Source: Anaerolineales bacterium UBA2232
GTDB lineage: Bacteria; Chloroflexota; Anaerolineae; UBA2200
DNA: 5,887 bases
Assembly: GCA_002348045.1 (NCBI GenBank)
Contig: DDYO01000253.1
Coordinates: forward strand, 1-5,887
Direction: 5' to 3'
The notes below the pieces were generated by a model. The model did not search any database, had not been told where the DNA came from, and saw only the letters and a program-made list of their open reading frames with translations. Position numbers and translations under genes: made by a program. Below are positions 1 through 5,693 of this stretch, piece by piece (positions within the stretch are counted from its first letter, which is position 1; each line of letters opens with the position of its first letter).

Positions 1-1
1 G

Positions 2-832
2 CGAGTGGGAGGGATACCGGAGAAGGGCTTGCCGGCGCAGCGGGTGGAGGTACAGGGGACGAAGGGTGCGGTGTTTGGGGTGATCGGGCCGAAGAGCCAT
101 CATGCGACGTCGGCGGATGAAAAGTTCAAAGTAGTGCCGATAGAGCAGTTGTACGTGGATGTGGGAGCGCATACGAAGGCTGAGGCTTTGGAGATGGGGA
201 TCTATGTGGGGAGTCCGGTAACGTATCACGGGTTCTTCCAGGAGATGGCTGGTGGGCAGATTGCGGGCAAGGCGTTTGATAACCGCGGTGGTTGCTTTGT
301 GCTGTTGCAGGTGATGCGGATGCTGACGGCGAAGAAGATACCCGCGACAGTGTACTATGTGGGGTCGGTGCAGGAGGAGTTCAATATTCGCGGTGTGGTG
401 ACGGCTGGCTATGCCATCAAGCCGGACTTGGCCATCGGGCTGGACGGAGGGCTGACGGCCGATACGCCAGACATGAAGCAGTACTTTGACAATCACTTTG
501 GGGGTGGCCCGGTGATCAGTCACTATAGTTTCCATGGTCGTGGCACCCTGAATGGCCTGATTCCCAACCCCAAGTTGCGAGAGCACATGTACCGAGTCGC
601 GAACGAGATGGATATCCCCGTACAATCGTCAGTCTTCCTGGGTGGACTGGGGGAGACATCATACCTGACCGTGGTTGGGGAGGGCATCCCGTGCGTGGAC
701 GTTGGCTTCCCAATGCGTTACAGCCATTCGCCCGCTGAGGTTGCCTATGTGCCCGACATGGAGCGTATGATCAGCCTCCTTGCGGGAGCGATCGAACGCA
801 TGGACTCGAATCTGGACCTGACCAGGGGATAG
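2..832 (+). CDS. M42-family metal-dependent aminopeptidase/hydrolase, SgcX-like (5' end missing)
   Basis: The frame is open to the left edge, so the GTG at position 5 need not be the start. About 75 N-terminal residues are missing relative to the usual ~350 of the M42 family, including the first zinc-ligand motif (HxD). Counting from that GTG, the family's remaining dinuclear metal site is visible: bridging Asp92 in KAFDNRGG, catalytic and ligand Glu124-Glu125 in VQEE, Asp147 in GLDGG, and His241 in RYSHSP near the C-terminus. M42 enzymes are cytoplasmic, often dodecameric aminopeptidases; many are annotated as endoglucanases on weak grounds. Two motifs deviate: QEEFNIRG where QEEVGLRG is usual, and GGLGETSYL where a GGTDA-type loop is usual, so the substrate may not be a peptide. 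It is the first visible gene of an operon with BtpA-like and epimerase-like genes, a context matching E. coli sgcX. The M42 fold is near certain; the substrate is unknown. Confidence 0.9.
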   Translation, partial: RVGGIPEKGLPAQRVEVQGTKGAVFGVIGPKSHHATSADEKFKVVPIEQLYVDVGAHTKAEALEMGIYVGSPVTYHGFFQEMAGGQIAGKAFDNRGGCFVLLQVMRMLTAKKIPATVYYVGSVQEEFNIRGVVTAGYAIKPDLAIGLDGGLTADTPDMKQYFDNHFGGGPVISHYSFHGRGTLNGLIPNPKLREHMYRVANEMDIPVQSSVFLGGLGETSYLTVVGEGIPCVDVGFPMRYSHSPAEVAYVPDMERMISLLAGAIERMDSNLDLTRG

Positions 833-866
833 CCCCTTGGCCATTCGGTGGAAACGAATTCGCAGC

Positions 867-871
867 GGAGG
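867..871 (+). promoter_or_regulatory. Ribosome binding site of the BtpA-family gene
   Basis: GGAGG lies 8 nt before the ATG at 880, inside the 47-nt gap after the M42 gene. It favours ATG 880 over the out-of-frame ATG at 875. No promoter or terminator is evident in the gap, which supports cotranscription. Confidence 0.75.
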
Positions 872-879
872 ACAATGAC

Positions 880-1689
880 ATGAAGTGGTTGCAGGATACG
901 TTTGGGACCAGCCGGCCGATCATCGCTATGTGCCATTTGCACGCTTTCCCCGGTGACCCGGACTATGATGTCCGTACTGGCATGAAGGCCATCGTGGAGG
1001 CCGGGAGGGCTGACCTCAAGGCGTTGCAGGACGGGGGCGTGGATGCGGTGATGTTTTCCAATGAGTACAGCCGGCCCTACATGACCAAGGTGGAGACCGT
1101 TACCGTGGCGGCGATGGCGCGAGTCATTGGAGAGCTCCTGCCCGATGTGCGCATTCCGTTTGGAGTCAATGTGCTGTGGGATGCCCGGGCCTCCCTGGAT
1201 CTGGCCGTGGCCGTGGGTGGGTCGTTCGTCAGGGAGATCTTTAGCGGAGCCTATGCCAGCGATTTCGGCATCTGGAACACGAACTGCGGTGATACGGTGC
1301 GGCATCAGCACGCCATTTCGGCACAGCATGTGAAGCGCCTCTACAATATCTATCCGGAGGCTTCGGCGTACCTGGCACCTCGCTCCCTGGTGGAGATCGC
1401 CAAGTCCACGGTGTTCAATACGCTGCCCGACGGCCTGTGCGTGTCTGGACTCACGGCTGGCGTTGAGACGGACGCGAGCCTGCTCAAACAGGTCAAGGAC
1501 GCGCTGCCGGAGACCCCGATCTTTGCCAACACCGGCGTGCGTGTGGCCAACGTGGAGGCACAGCTCAGCATCGCCGACGGCGCTGTGGTGGGGACAACCT
1601 TCAAGAAGGACGGCTACATCTGGAACCCCGTGGACGTCCAACGCGTGAAGGATTTCATGTCCGCGGTCAAGGCCTTCCGGGACCGTTAG
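880..1689 (+). CDS. BtpA/SgcQ-family TIM-barrel protein
   Basis: The 269-residue product has the length and layout of the BtpA/SgcQ family, a (beta/alpha)8-barrel group. It was named for cyanobacterial BtpA, which affects photosystem I accumulation, but it occurs in many non-photosynthetic bacteria and archaea, where its reaction is not established. Visible family features are the first strand and loop IIAMCHLHAFPGDP (residues 14-27), GGVDAVMFSNEYSRP (52-66), GVNVLWDARASLDLAVAVGG (95-114) followed by FVREIFSGAYASDFGIW (116-132), the late strand IFANTGVRVANVEAQL (214-229), and the phosphate-site-like DGAVVGTTFKKDG (233-245). No signal peptide or membrane segment is present, so it should be cytoplasmic. 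The middle strand (residues 163-180) lacks the aspartate and lysine-histidine pattern I remember from typical members. It lies between an M42 hydrolase and an epimerase, as sgcQ lies between sgcX and sgcE, which points to carbohydrate metabolism. Family call strong; function open. Confidence 0.88.
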   Translation: MKWLQDTFGTSRPIIAMCHLHAFPGDPDYDVRTGMKAIVEAGRADLKALQDGGVDAVMFSNEYSRPYMTKVETVTVAAMARVIGELLPDVRIPFGVNVLWDARASLDLAVAVGGSFVREIFSGAYASDFGIWNTNCGDTVRHQHAISAQHVKRLYNIYPEASAYLAPRSLVEIAKSTVFNTLPDGLCVSGLTAGVETDASLLKQVKDALPETPIFANTGVRVANVEAQLSIADGAVVGTTFKKDGYIWNPVDVQRVKDFMSAVKAFRDR

Positions 1690-2361
1690 GTGCGCAACGT
1701 GATGGTACGGATCGCGCCTTCAATGGCATCAGCGCCGATGGCCTGCCTTCGGGAAGTGATAGGTCAACTGGAGGCGGGCGGAGCGGATGTTGTCCACTTT
1801 GACATCGAAGATGGCACGTTCGTTCCGATGATGACCCTAGGAACGCGGCTCATCGGACAGCTTCGACCCCTGAGCACGCTTCCGTTTGATGTGCATCTGA
1901 TGATGCAGAATCCAGAATGGCTAATCCCAGAGGTGGTTGCTTTAGGGGCTAATTGGGTCTCTGTCCATTGGGAAGCATGTCCCTACCCGCATCGTACACT
2001 GCGCCTCATTCACGAGTTAGGGGCCCGCGCTGGCCTGGCCTTTAATCCTGGGACGCCACTGCCTGACTTGAGGTACTTGGGCGGCGTGCTCGACTTTGTC
2101 CTGGTGCTGACCACCGAGCCGGAGTATCCTGACGCAGCCTTTCTTCCGGAGGTTCTGGACAAGATGCGCCAGGGACGAGCGATGCTGGGCGATGGAGTTG
2201 ACTGGGAGGTGGACGGTGGAATCCACACTGGCAACATCGGTTCGGTGGTGCGCGCTGGAGCCAGCGTAGTCGTCTCGGGTCGTAGCACCTTTCAGAATGG
2301 TTTGGTGGAAGAGAACTTGAGGGCCCTGCGCAGGGCTATTCTGATCGCCACGAGCGTCTAG
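1690..2361 (+). CDS. Ribulose-phosphate 3-epimerase-like protein (SgcE-type, divergent)
   Basis: The 223-residue TIM barrel belongs to the Rpe family, whose members epimerise C3 of ketose phosphates such as ribulose 5-phosphate or allulose 6-phosphate. Visible are IAPS (residues 8-11), metal ligands His36 and Asp38 in VVHFDIEDG (Asp38 also a catalytic acid/base), His69 in DVHLMM, NPGTP (119-123), and Asp175 in EVDGG, the second catalytic acid/base. So the metal site and catalytic pair are intact. Two regions deviate: DIEDG replaces the usual DVMDG, and LTTEPEYPDAAF (140-151) replaces the MSVNPGFGGQ-type loop that closes over the phosphate, suggesting another substrate than ribulose 5-phosphate. 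The GTG start abuts the TAG of the BtpA gene. GTG 1699 or ATG 1702 (giving MVRIAPS) are plausible alternative starts, with a weak AGG at 1688-1690. Start choice is uncertain; the fold is not. Probably the last gene of the operon. Confidence 0.88.
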   Translation: MRNVMVRIAPSMASAPMACLREVIGQLEAGGADVVHFDIEDGTFVPMMTLGTRLIGQLRPLSTLPFDVHLMMQNPEWLIPEVVALGANWVSVHWEACPYPHRTLRLIHELGARAGLAFNPGTPLPDLRYLGGVLDFVLVLTTEPEYPDAAFLPEVLDKMRQGRAMLGDGVDWEVDGGIHTGNIGSVVRAGASVVVSGRSTFQNGLVEENLRALRRAILIATSV

Positions 2362-2442
2362 AGGCAGTGGAGCGCCTGGGCCAACTGTCGCCGAAAGCCG
2401 GGGGCGAACCTCCTAGTGAGAGTTGGGGACCGACTTGAACAG

Positions 2443-2478
2443 CACAAGCGTGGGGGAAGAGAATCCCCCACGCTTGTG
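2443..2478. terminator. Perfect 15-bp inverted repeat between convergent genes, likely bidirectional terminator
   Basis: Arms 2443-2457 and 2464-2478 are perfectly complementary over 15 bp, with a 6-nt loop (AGAGAA) and five consecutive G-C pairs at the loop end. It sits 81 bp after the epimerase stop and 23 bp from the stop of the opposing gene, where a shared terminator is expected. Neither strand has a run of T directly after the stem, so it is not a textbook intrinsic terminator. It may stall polymerase, protect 3' ends or act with Rho. The rest of 2362-2501 shows nothing else I can support. Confidence 0.7.
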
Positions 2479-2501
2479 TAAATTCCCGGAATACTGCTGG
2501 G

Positions 2502-3122
2502 CTAGGCCCGTCGGTTCTTACCCTGCCCCCGACCAGCCCACATTGGACGGCCGTTGGCATCGCGTAGTACGATGGTCTCCCCCGTACTCAGGTTTTCGAT
2601 CTCAGCGGCCTTGAACTCGCCATCTTCGTGATAGCCACTGACTCGGACGCTTGCGCCACTGGACAGCTGATAGCCATTCTCGGTCCAATAGAATCCCGGT
2701 CCACCGCCAACGAGGATCTCCTCACCACCAGCCGTACGTACGACCAGGTCAGCTCCGTCGCTGATCTGAAGTGAGAGAACAGTTCCCTCGACGGTCATCC
2801 AGTCATGGTCTTCGTGCAGACCAGCCTCACCCGCGCCCTGGTCGCCTTGTCTCAAGCCGCGTTCTGGAGCTACGGCGGGCTCACCCTGTCGGTAACCCCG
2901 GCCACCGCCTTGCACAGGTGCATTTGCAGGAGGCTGCGAAAGGGTCCTCGAGTTCCTCCCATTGTATTCTGTTCGTTCCACCGATTCGGCCGCCCATCCT
3001 TGCCGGCCGCGTTCCGCGTCCGCATGAACATCGGCCGGCCGCAGCACAACGTACATGCTACCAATCAACAGGCCGACTCCCATCAGCCCGGCCATAAACA
3101 GCACCGTCTTGTCTCGCCACAT
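2502..3122 (-). CDS. Membrane-anchored extracytoplasmic protein with low-complexity linker and small beta-rich C-terminal domain
   Basis: I do not recognise a named gene. The ATG at 3122 is chosen because AGGAGG lies 7 nt upstream and the product then begins MWRDKTVLF; the longer frame to 3170 overlaps the preceding gene. In the 206-residue product, residues 5-28 form one hydrophobic helix (membrane anchor or uncleaved signal). Residues 30-105 are a Gly/Gln/Arg/Pro-rich, probably disordered linker. Residues 107-197 form a compact domain of alternating strands: MTVEGTVLSLQ, LVVRTAGGEEILVGGGPGFYW, ASVRVSGYHEDGEFKAAEIENL, then ETIVLRDANGRPMWAG. That pattern (strand, charged turn, GxVxVxGxxxxGxFxAxxI) resembles small OB-fold-like domains seen in exported bacterial proteins; this is inference from pattern only. 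It has no haem CxxCH or metal motif. It is cotranscribed with the DUF4405-like membrane gene 31 nt upstream, so the two products may act together at the membrane. Confidence 0.75.
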   Translation of the reverse strand: MWRDKTVLFMAGLMGVGLLIGSMYVVLRPADVHADAERGRQGWAAESVERTEYNGRNSRTLSQPPANAPVQGGGRGYRQGEPAVAPERGLRQGDQGAGEAGLHEDHDWMTVEGTVLSLQISDGADLVVRTAGGEEILVGGGPGFYWTENGYQLSSGASVRVSGYHEDGEFKAAEIENLSTGETIVLRDANGRPMWAGRGQGKNRRA

Positions 3123-3129
3123 GATCTGT

Positions 3130-3135
3130 CCTCCT
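3130..3135 (-). promoter_or_regulatory. Ribosome binding site setting the start of the 2502-3122 gene
   Basis: On the minus strand AGGAGG ends 7 nt before the ATG at 3122. It lies in the 31-nt gap after the stop of the DUF4405-like gene and rules against the longer frame starting at 3170. Confidence 0.8.
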
Positions 3136-3153
3136 AACCTTTCTTTCTCTTGA

Positions 3154-3483
3154 CTAGTTGGTCTCTTCAATCGGACATAGCTGCGCCGGCCTGCTGGACA
3201 GGCGCTTGCTGGAGAGCACTCCGCGGGTCATGCACAAGATCCAGTTCAGGTGCAGGGCCAGGTGCAGGCCCACTCCCGCGGTCATGACCAGGGACGACCA
3301 GGTGTGCAAGTCCCTCCAAGCGTCGTGACCGAGGAAAAGGAACGCCGTGCCGGACAAGGCATTGCGTCCGCCCTGAAAGCCTGCTGGCGCCAGAAGCAAG
3401 GCGATACCGCTCAATGCCGATAGTAGAAAGCCGATGCCGATTACCACATCTACTGCCCAGTTCGTTCTAGCTTTGCTGGACAT
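3154..3483 (-). CDS. DUF4405-like membrane protein, possible b-type cytochrome-like subunit
   Basis: The start is ATG 3483, backed by AGGAGGAG immediately upstream. The frame is open to 3672, but that extension (proline- and charge-rich, no ribosome site) looks non-coding. The 109-residue product has two clear hydrophobic segments, about residues 10-32 (WAVDVVIGIGFLLSALSGIALL) and 62-86 (WSSLVMTAGVGLHLALHLNWIL). Between them lies a polar loop with HDAWRDLHTW. The pattern D in helix 1, SGI, WRxLHxW, then HxxxHxxWI in helix 2 matches the DUF4405 group of integral membrane proteins. His60, His74 and His78 are spaced like haem ligands of cytochrome b561/FdnI-type proteins, so haem binding and electron transfer are possible but not shown. 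It is the first gene of a two-gene unit with the exported protein at 2502-3122. Family call likely; role unknown. Confidence 0.8.
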   Translation of the reverse strand: MSSKARTNWAVDVVIGIGFLLSALSGIALLLAPAGFQGGRNALSGTAFLFLGHDAWRDLHTWSSLVMTAGVGLHLALHLNWILCMTRGVLSSKRLSSRPAQLCPIEETN

Positions 3484-3491
3484 CTTGGTTA

Positions 3492-3499
3492 CTCCTCCT
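3492..3499 (-). promoter_or_regulatory. Ribosome binding site setting the start of the DUF4405-like gene
   Basis: On the minus strand AGGAGGAG ends 8 nt before ATG 3483. This strong site shortens the gene by 63 codons relative to its longest open frame. Confidence 0.8.
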
Positions 3500-3517
3500 G
3501 TAGTTCGATCTATGAAC

Positions 3518-3523
3518 ATCTTA
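3518..3523 (-). promoter_or_regulatory. Possible -10 element for the DUF4405-like two-gene unit
   Basis: TAAGAT on the minus strand lies 34 nt before ATG 3483, a sensible distance for a promoter. No convincing -35 box sits at 16-18 bp (ACATTT is the hexamer 17 bp away), so the call is weak. The rest of 3524-3730 contains no gene, RNA or repeat I can support. Confidence 0.25.
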
Positions 3524-3730
3524 CCAGGCAACTGTGCTGCAAATGTGAGGAGAAGATGGTGAGATCGTGAATTCTCTGGGCTTGAGCGGTGCTCGCAGAT
3601 ACGTGGGAAGACAGGGGACAGCCTCGGACCTGGCGTCGGGCCTGAGGGAGCAACGAGCCCAACGGCGGCCAATCGGAAACGAGGACTAGGATCGCAGAGT
3701 GCGGTAGAGAGCTTCCCGTCCTAACATAAG

Positions 3731-3763
3731 GGGAGACCTGGGCTCTTGGGCCACAGGCCTCCC
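3731..3763 (-). terminator. Likely transcription terminator of gpmA
   Basis: The arms are GGGAG-a-CCTG-GGC (3731-3743) and GCC-a-CAGG-c-CTCCC (3750-3763) around the loop TCTTGG, giving 12 base pairs with one mismatch and one bulge. It begins 19 nt beyond the gpmA stop in the transcribed direction and, on the minus strand, is followed by CTTATGTTAG, a modest T-rich tail. The position fits gpmA termination and separates it from the DUF4405 unit downstream. Confidence 0.6.
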
Positions 3764-3782
3764 GTCGTCGCGGTGGAAGGGT

Positions 3783-4532
3783 CTAGCTCTTGGTTTTCCC
3801 TTGATTGGCGACGGCCTCCATCGCCTTGCGGATCTGCTCTGGATCGCCCAGATAATAGTTCCTGATGGGCTTCAGGTCAGAGTCCAGCTCGTACACCAGA
3901 GGCATCCCGGTGGGGATGTTCAGCCCCACGATGTCCTGGTCCGAGATGTTGTCCAGGTGCTTCACCAGCGCACGCAGGCTGTTGCCATGGGCGGCAATGA
4001 CCACTTTCTGGCCTGACTTGATCACGGGAACAATCGTCTCGTGCCAGTAGGGCAGGAAGCGTGCTACGGTATCCTTCAAGCATTCGGTGGTGGGGACCTC
4101 CTCGGGCCTGAGGTCCTTGTAACGCGGGTCATTGCCGGGATAGCGTGGGTCACTGGGCTCCAGGGGTGGCGGGGGAATGTCGTAGCTTCGCCGCCAGATC
4201 AGCACCTGCTGCTCCCCGTACCGGGCTGCCATTTCGGCCTTGTTAAGCCCTTGGAGCGATCCGTAGTGTCGCTCGTTGAGCCGCCACGAGCGGTGGACTG
4301 GAATCCACATCAGGTCCATTTCATCCAGCACGATCCACAGTGAGCGAATCGCCCTCTTGAGCACGGAAGTGTACGCCACATCGAAAGAAAAACCCTCGGC
4401 CTTGAGGAGCTGCCCCCCCTTCAGGGCCTCCTCTCTGCCACGTTCAGTTAGATCTACATCGGTCCATCCGGTGAAGCGATTCTCCTTGTTCCACGTGCTT
4501 TCGCCGTGCCGGATCAAGACTACCTTGTACAT
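3783..4532 (-). CDS. gpmA: 2,3-bisphosphoglycerate-dependent phosphoglycerate mutase
   Basis: The enzyme interconverts 3-phosphoglycerate and 2-phosphoglycerate in cytoplasmic glycolysis and gluconeogenesis through a phosphohistidine. The start is ATG 4532, with GGAGG 7 nt upstream; the frame extends to 4634 but that part carries the promoter. The 249 residues match the family's usual ~250. Visible are the nucleophile in [10 protein letters not shown] (His9, Arg8), [14 protein letters not shown] (19-32), [10 protein letters not shown] (55-64, Arg60), the acid Glu87 in [15 protein letters not shown], and the second catalytic histidine His182 in [25 protein letters not shown] (206-216) and the C-terminal YYLGDPEQI (227-235) are also typical of GpmA. 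All catalytic residues are present and the gene appears intact. It has its own promoter and terminator, so it is probably monocistronic although it follows the PrsW-like gene on the same strand. Confidence 0.97.
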   Translation of the reverse strand: MYKVVLIRHGESTWNKENRFTGWTDVDLTERGREEALKGGQLLKAEGFSFDVAYTSVLKRAIRSLWIVLDEMDLMWIPVHRSWRLNERHYGSLQGLNKAEMAARYGEQQVLIWRRSYDIPPPPLEPSDPRYPGNDPRYKDLRPEEVPTTECLKDTVARFLPYWHETIVPVIKSGQKVVIAAHGNSLRALVKHLDNISDQDIVGLNIPTGMPLVYELDSDLKPIRNYYLGDPEQIRKAMEAVANQGKTKS

Positions 4533-4539
4533 TGCAGCG

Positions 4540-4544
4540 CCTCC
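4540..4544 (-). promoter_or_regulatory. Ribosome binding site of gpmA
   Basis: GGAGG on the minus strand, 7 nt before ATG 4532. It fixes the start at [10 protein letters not shown], which aligns with GpmA proteins, and excludes the 34-codon upstream extension. Confidence 0.8.
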
Positions 4545-4605
4545 AGATTGGGTTGCCGAACAGGGACTTGTGTATGATGGCCTCACACGCAGGCCCCAAT
4601 GTGCC

Positions 4606-4634
4606 ATTATACCGTGCCTGTGGCCATCGCACAA
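4606..4634 (-). promoter_or_regulatory. Sigma-70-type promoter of gpmA
   Basis: On the minus strand a perfect TATAAT (4606-4611) is preceded, 17 bp upstream, by TTGTGC (4629-4634), which keeps the TTG core of the -35 consensus. Transcription would start near 4599, giving a leader of about 65 nt before ATG 4532. The 171-bp gap after the PrsW-like gene fits an independent promoter. Confidence 0.65.
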
Positions 4635-4651
4635 AGAGATGTTGTTCTTCC

Positions 4652-4675
4652 GATGGGGATGGGGATGCTGATGGT
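4652..4675. repeat. Four imperfect tandem hexamers (GATGGN-like)
   Basis: GATGGG, GATGGG, GATGCT and GATGGT follow each other without spacing, 17 bp upstream of the gpmA -35 element and outside any gene. It could be a small simple-sequence tract or a regulator or polymerase contact region; the function is not known. Confidence 0.45.
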
Positions 4676-4703
4676 CCGATTGCCTCTAGTGGTGCAGGGG
4701 TGG

Positions 4704-5687
4704 TCAGGCGAAAGGCGCAGGGGTACGCAGTCTGGCAATGCGCGCGCGCAGCGCATTCGCTGCTGGAAGGTCGTTCTGCTCCAGCTTGAAGGCGAGTTCG
4801 GTGGCCCACTGGGCCAGGTCTCGCAATCGACTGGCCTCTGCATGTCCGCCTCGGGCCAACGCTCGCCACTGAGCTGCCAGACGCTTGCGATATGAGCCGA
4901 CCATTTCATACTCGTCTTGCGTGAGCACCCCATTCGCTACCTCGGACAGCAGGTGAGACCTGATCCATAGCTTTTCCTTCTGCCAGGCCAGTAGGAGCAC
5001 AACCAGCATTACGACCAGGCCTGCCCAGTCACTGATCAGACTCAGAAGCAAGCTGTAGCAAGTAACATCTGCCAGAGATGCGAACAGGTTGTGCAAGATG
5101 TGCAGGACAACCGCACCACCCAATCCGAGCAGCGCCAAAGCAAAGCGCCGGAACCAGCTCCTGGTGGTACGCGCATAGCCCAGAGCGGCCCCGAAGACCG
5201 AGGAGAAGAGGGCATGGTTTAGCCCAAACAGCAGGCCGCGAAGAAGCACCAGGACAGTCAACTGCTCCATGCCTCCCGCCTGATAGCCTTGGAAGAAGTA
5301 AAGCAGGTTCTCGGTCATGGCAAAACCGAATCCGACAGTGGCCCCATAGATGATTCCATCGAGAACGTCGTCGAACTCGGAATGGAACAGGAAAAAGATG
5401 AGCACGACGGCGATGCCCTTGGCGGCCTCTTCCACTATCGGGGCAATCAGAGAGCTAAGAACCAGAGCGGAGCTTGCTTCGTCCCAGATGGTAAAGGGCT
5501 GGCCCAACAGGGTCTCGGCGACAACTGAAACGACAACCGCCGGCAGCGCTCCCCAGACAAAGGCGGATGCCAGAAGCAGCCGGGGTTCCTGCTCATAGCG
5601 ATCGAACCACCAGAGCACCCAAACGTACAGGAGTGTTGGAATGACCGCTGAAAGGACAACCAAGGCCAGTGCGGTGGTGTCGTCCAC
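4704..5687 (-). CDS. PrsW-like intramembrane metalloprotease
   Basis: The 327-residue product is a polytopic membrane protein of the PrsW family, whose founding member, B. subtilis PrsW, cleaves an anti-sigma factor within or near the membrane. Visible are the N-terminal helix ending WFDRYEQEP (27-35), glutamates of PIVEEAAKG (Glu86, Glu87), DGIIYGATVGFGFAMTEN (110-127, Glu126), His158 in LNHALFSS, and His196/His199 in LHILHN. These are the family's conserved putative zinc-site and catalytic residues. Hydrophobic segments lie near 6-27, 38-60, 74-101, 112-133, 143-170, 181-204 and 211-235. After the last one, residues 236-327 form a charged, helical, probably cytoplasmic tail. The start is GTG 5687, with AGGAG 10 nt upstream inside the end of the PHP gene, only 6 nt after that gene's stop. 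No anti-sigma factor is nearby, so the substrate is unknown. Confidence 0.9.
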   Translation of the reverse strand: MDDTTALALVVLSAVIPTLLYVWVLWWFDRYEQEPRLLLASAFVWGALPAVVVSVVAETLLGQPFTIWDEASSALVLSSLIAPIVEEAAKGIAVVLIFFLFHSEFDDVLDGIIYGATVGFGFAMTENLLYFFQGYQAGGMEQLTVLVLLRGLLFGLNHALFSSVFGAALGYARTTRSWFRRFALALLGLGGAVVLHILHNLFASLADVTCYSLLLSLISDWAGLVVMLVVLLLAWQKEKLWIRSHLLSEVANGVLTQDEYEMVGSYRKRLAAQWRALARGGHAEASRLRDLAQWATELAFKLEQNDLPAANALRARIARLRTPAPFA

Positions 5688-5693
5688 CTACCT

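Noticed and set aside
745..1641. Long 298-codon open frame on the minus strand opposite the BtpA gene
   Set aside because: It lies entirely antisense to the well-supported M42 and BtpA frames, has no ribosome site, and its His/Arg/Gly-rich product resembles no family; it is a by-product of codon bias.
2423..2614. Small plus-strand open frame across the intergenic inverted repeat
   Set aside because: It covers the terminator-like stem and runs antisense into the next gene, with no ribosome site or recognisable product.
2771..3137. Two overlapping plus-strand open frames of about 110 codons
   Set aside because: Both are antisense to the exported-protein gene, whose start, ribosome site and domain layout are convincing.
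3484..3672. Upstream extension of the DUF4405-like frame by 63 codons
   Set aside because: The extension is proline- and charge-rich, lacks a ribosome site, and a strong AGGAGGAG sits just before the internal ATG at 3483.
4533..4634. Upstream extension of the gpmA frame by 34 codons
   Set aside because: The region carries a TATAAT promoter and the GGAGG for ATG 4532; GpmA proteins start at the [10 protein letters not shown] position.
4740..4750. Alternating CGCGCGCG tract as possible Z-DNA or repeat
   Set aside because: It encodes arginine and alanine codons in the PrsW-like C-terminal tail and is only about 10 bases long.
4276..4933. Several overlapping open frames around the gpmA promoter region on both strands
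   Set aside because: They cross real genes and the promoter, show no family features, and are explained as shadows.
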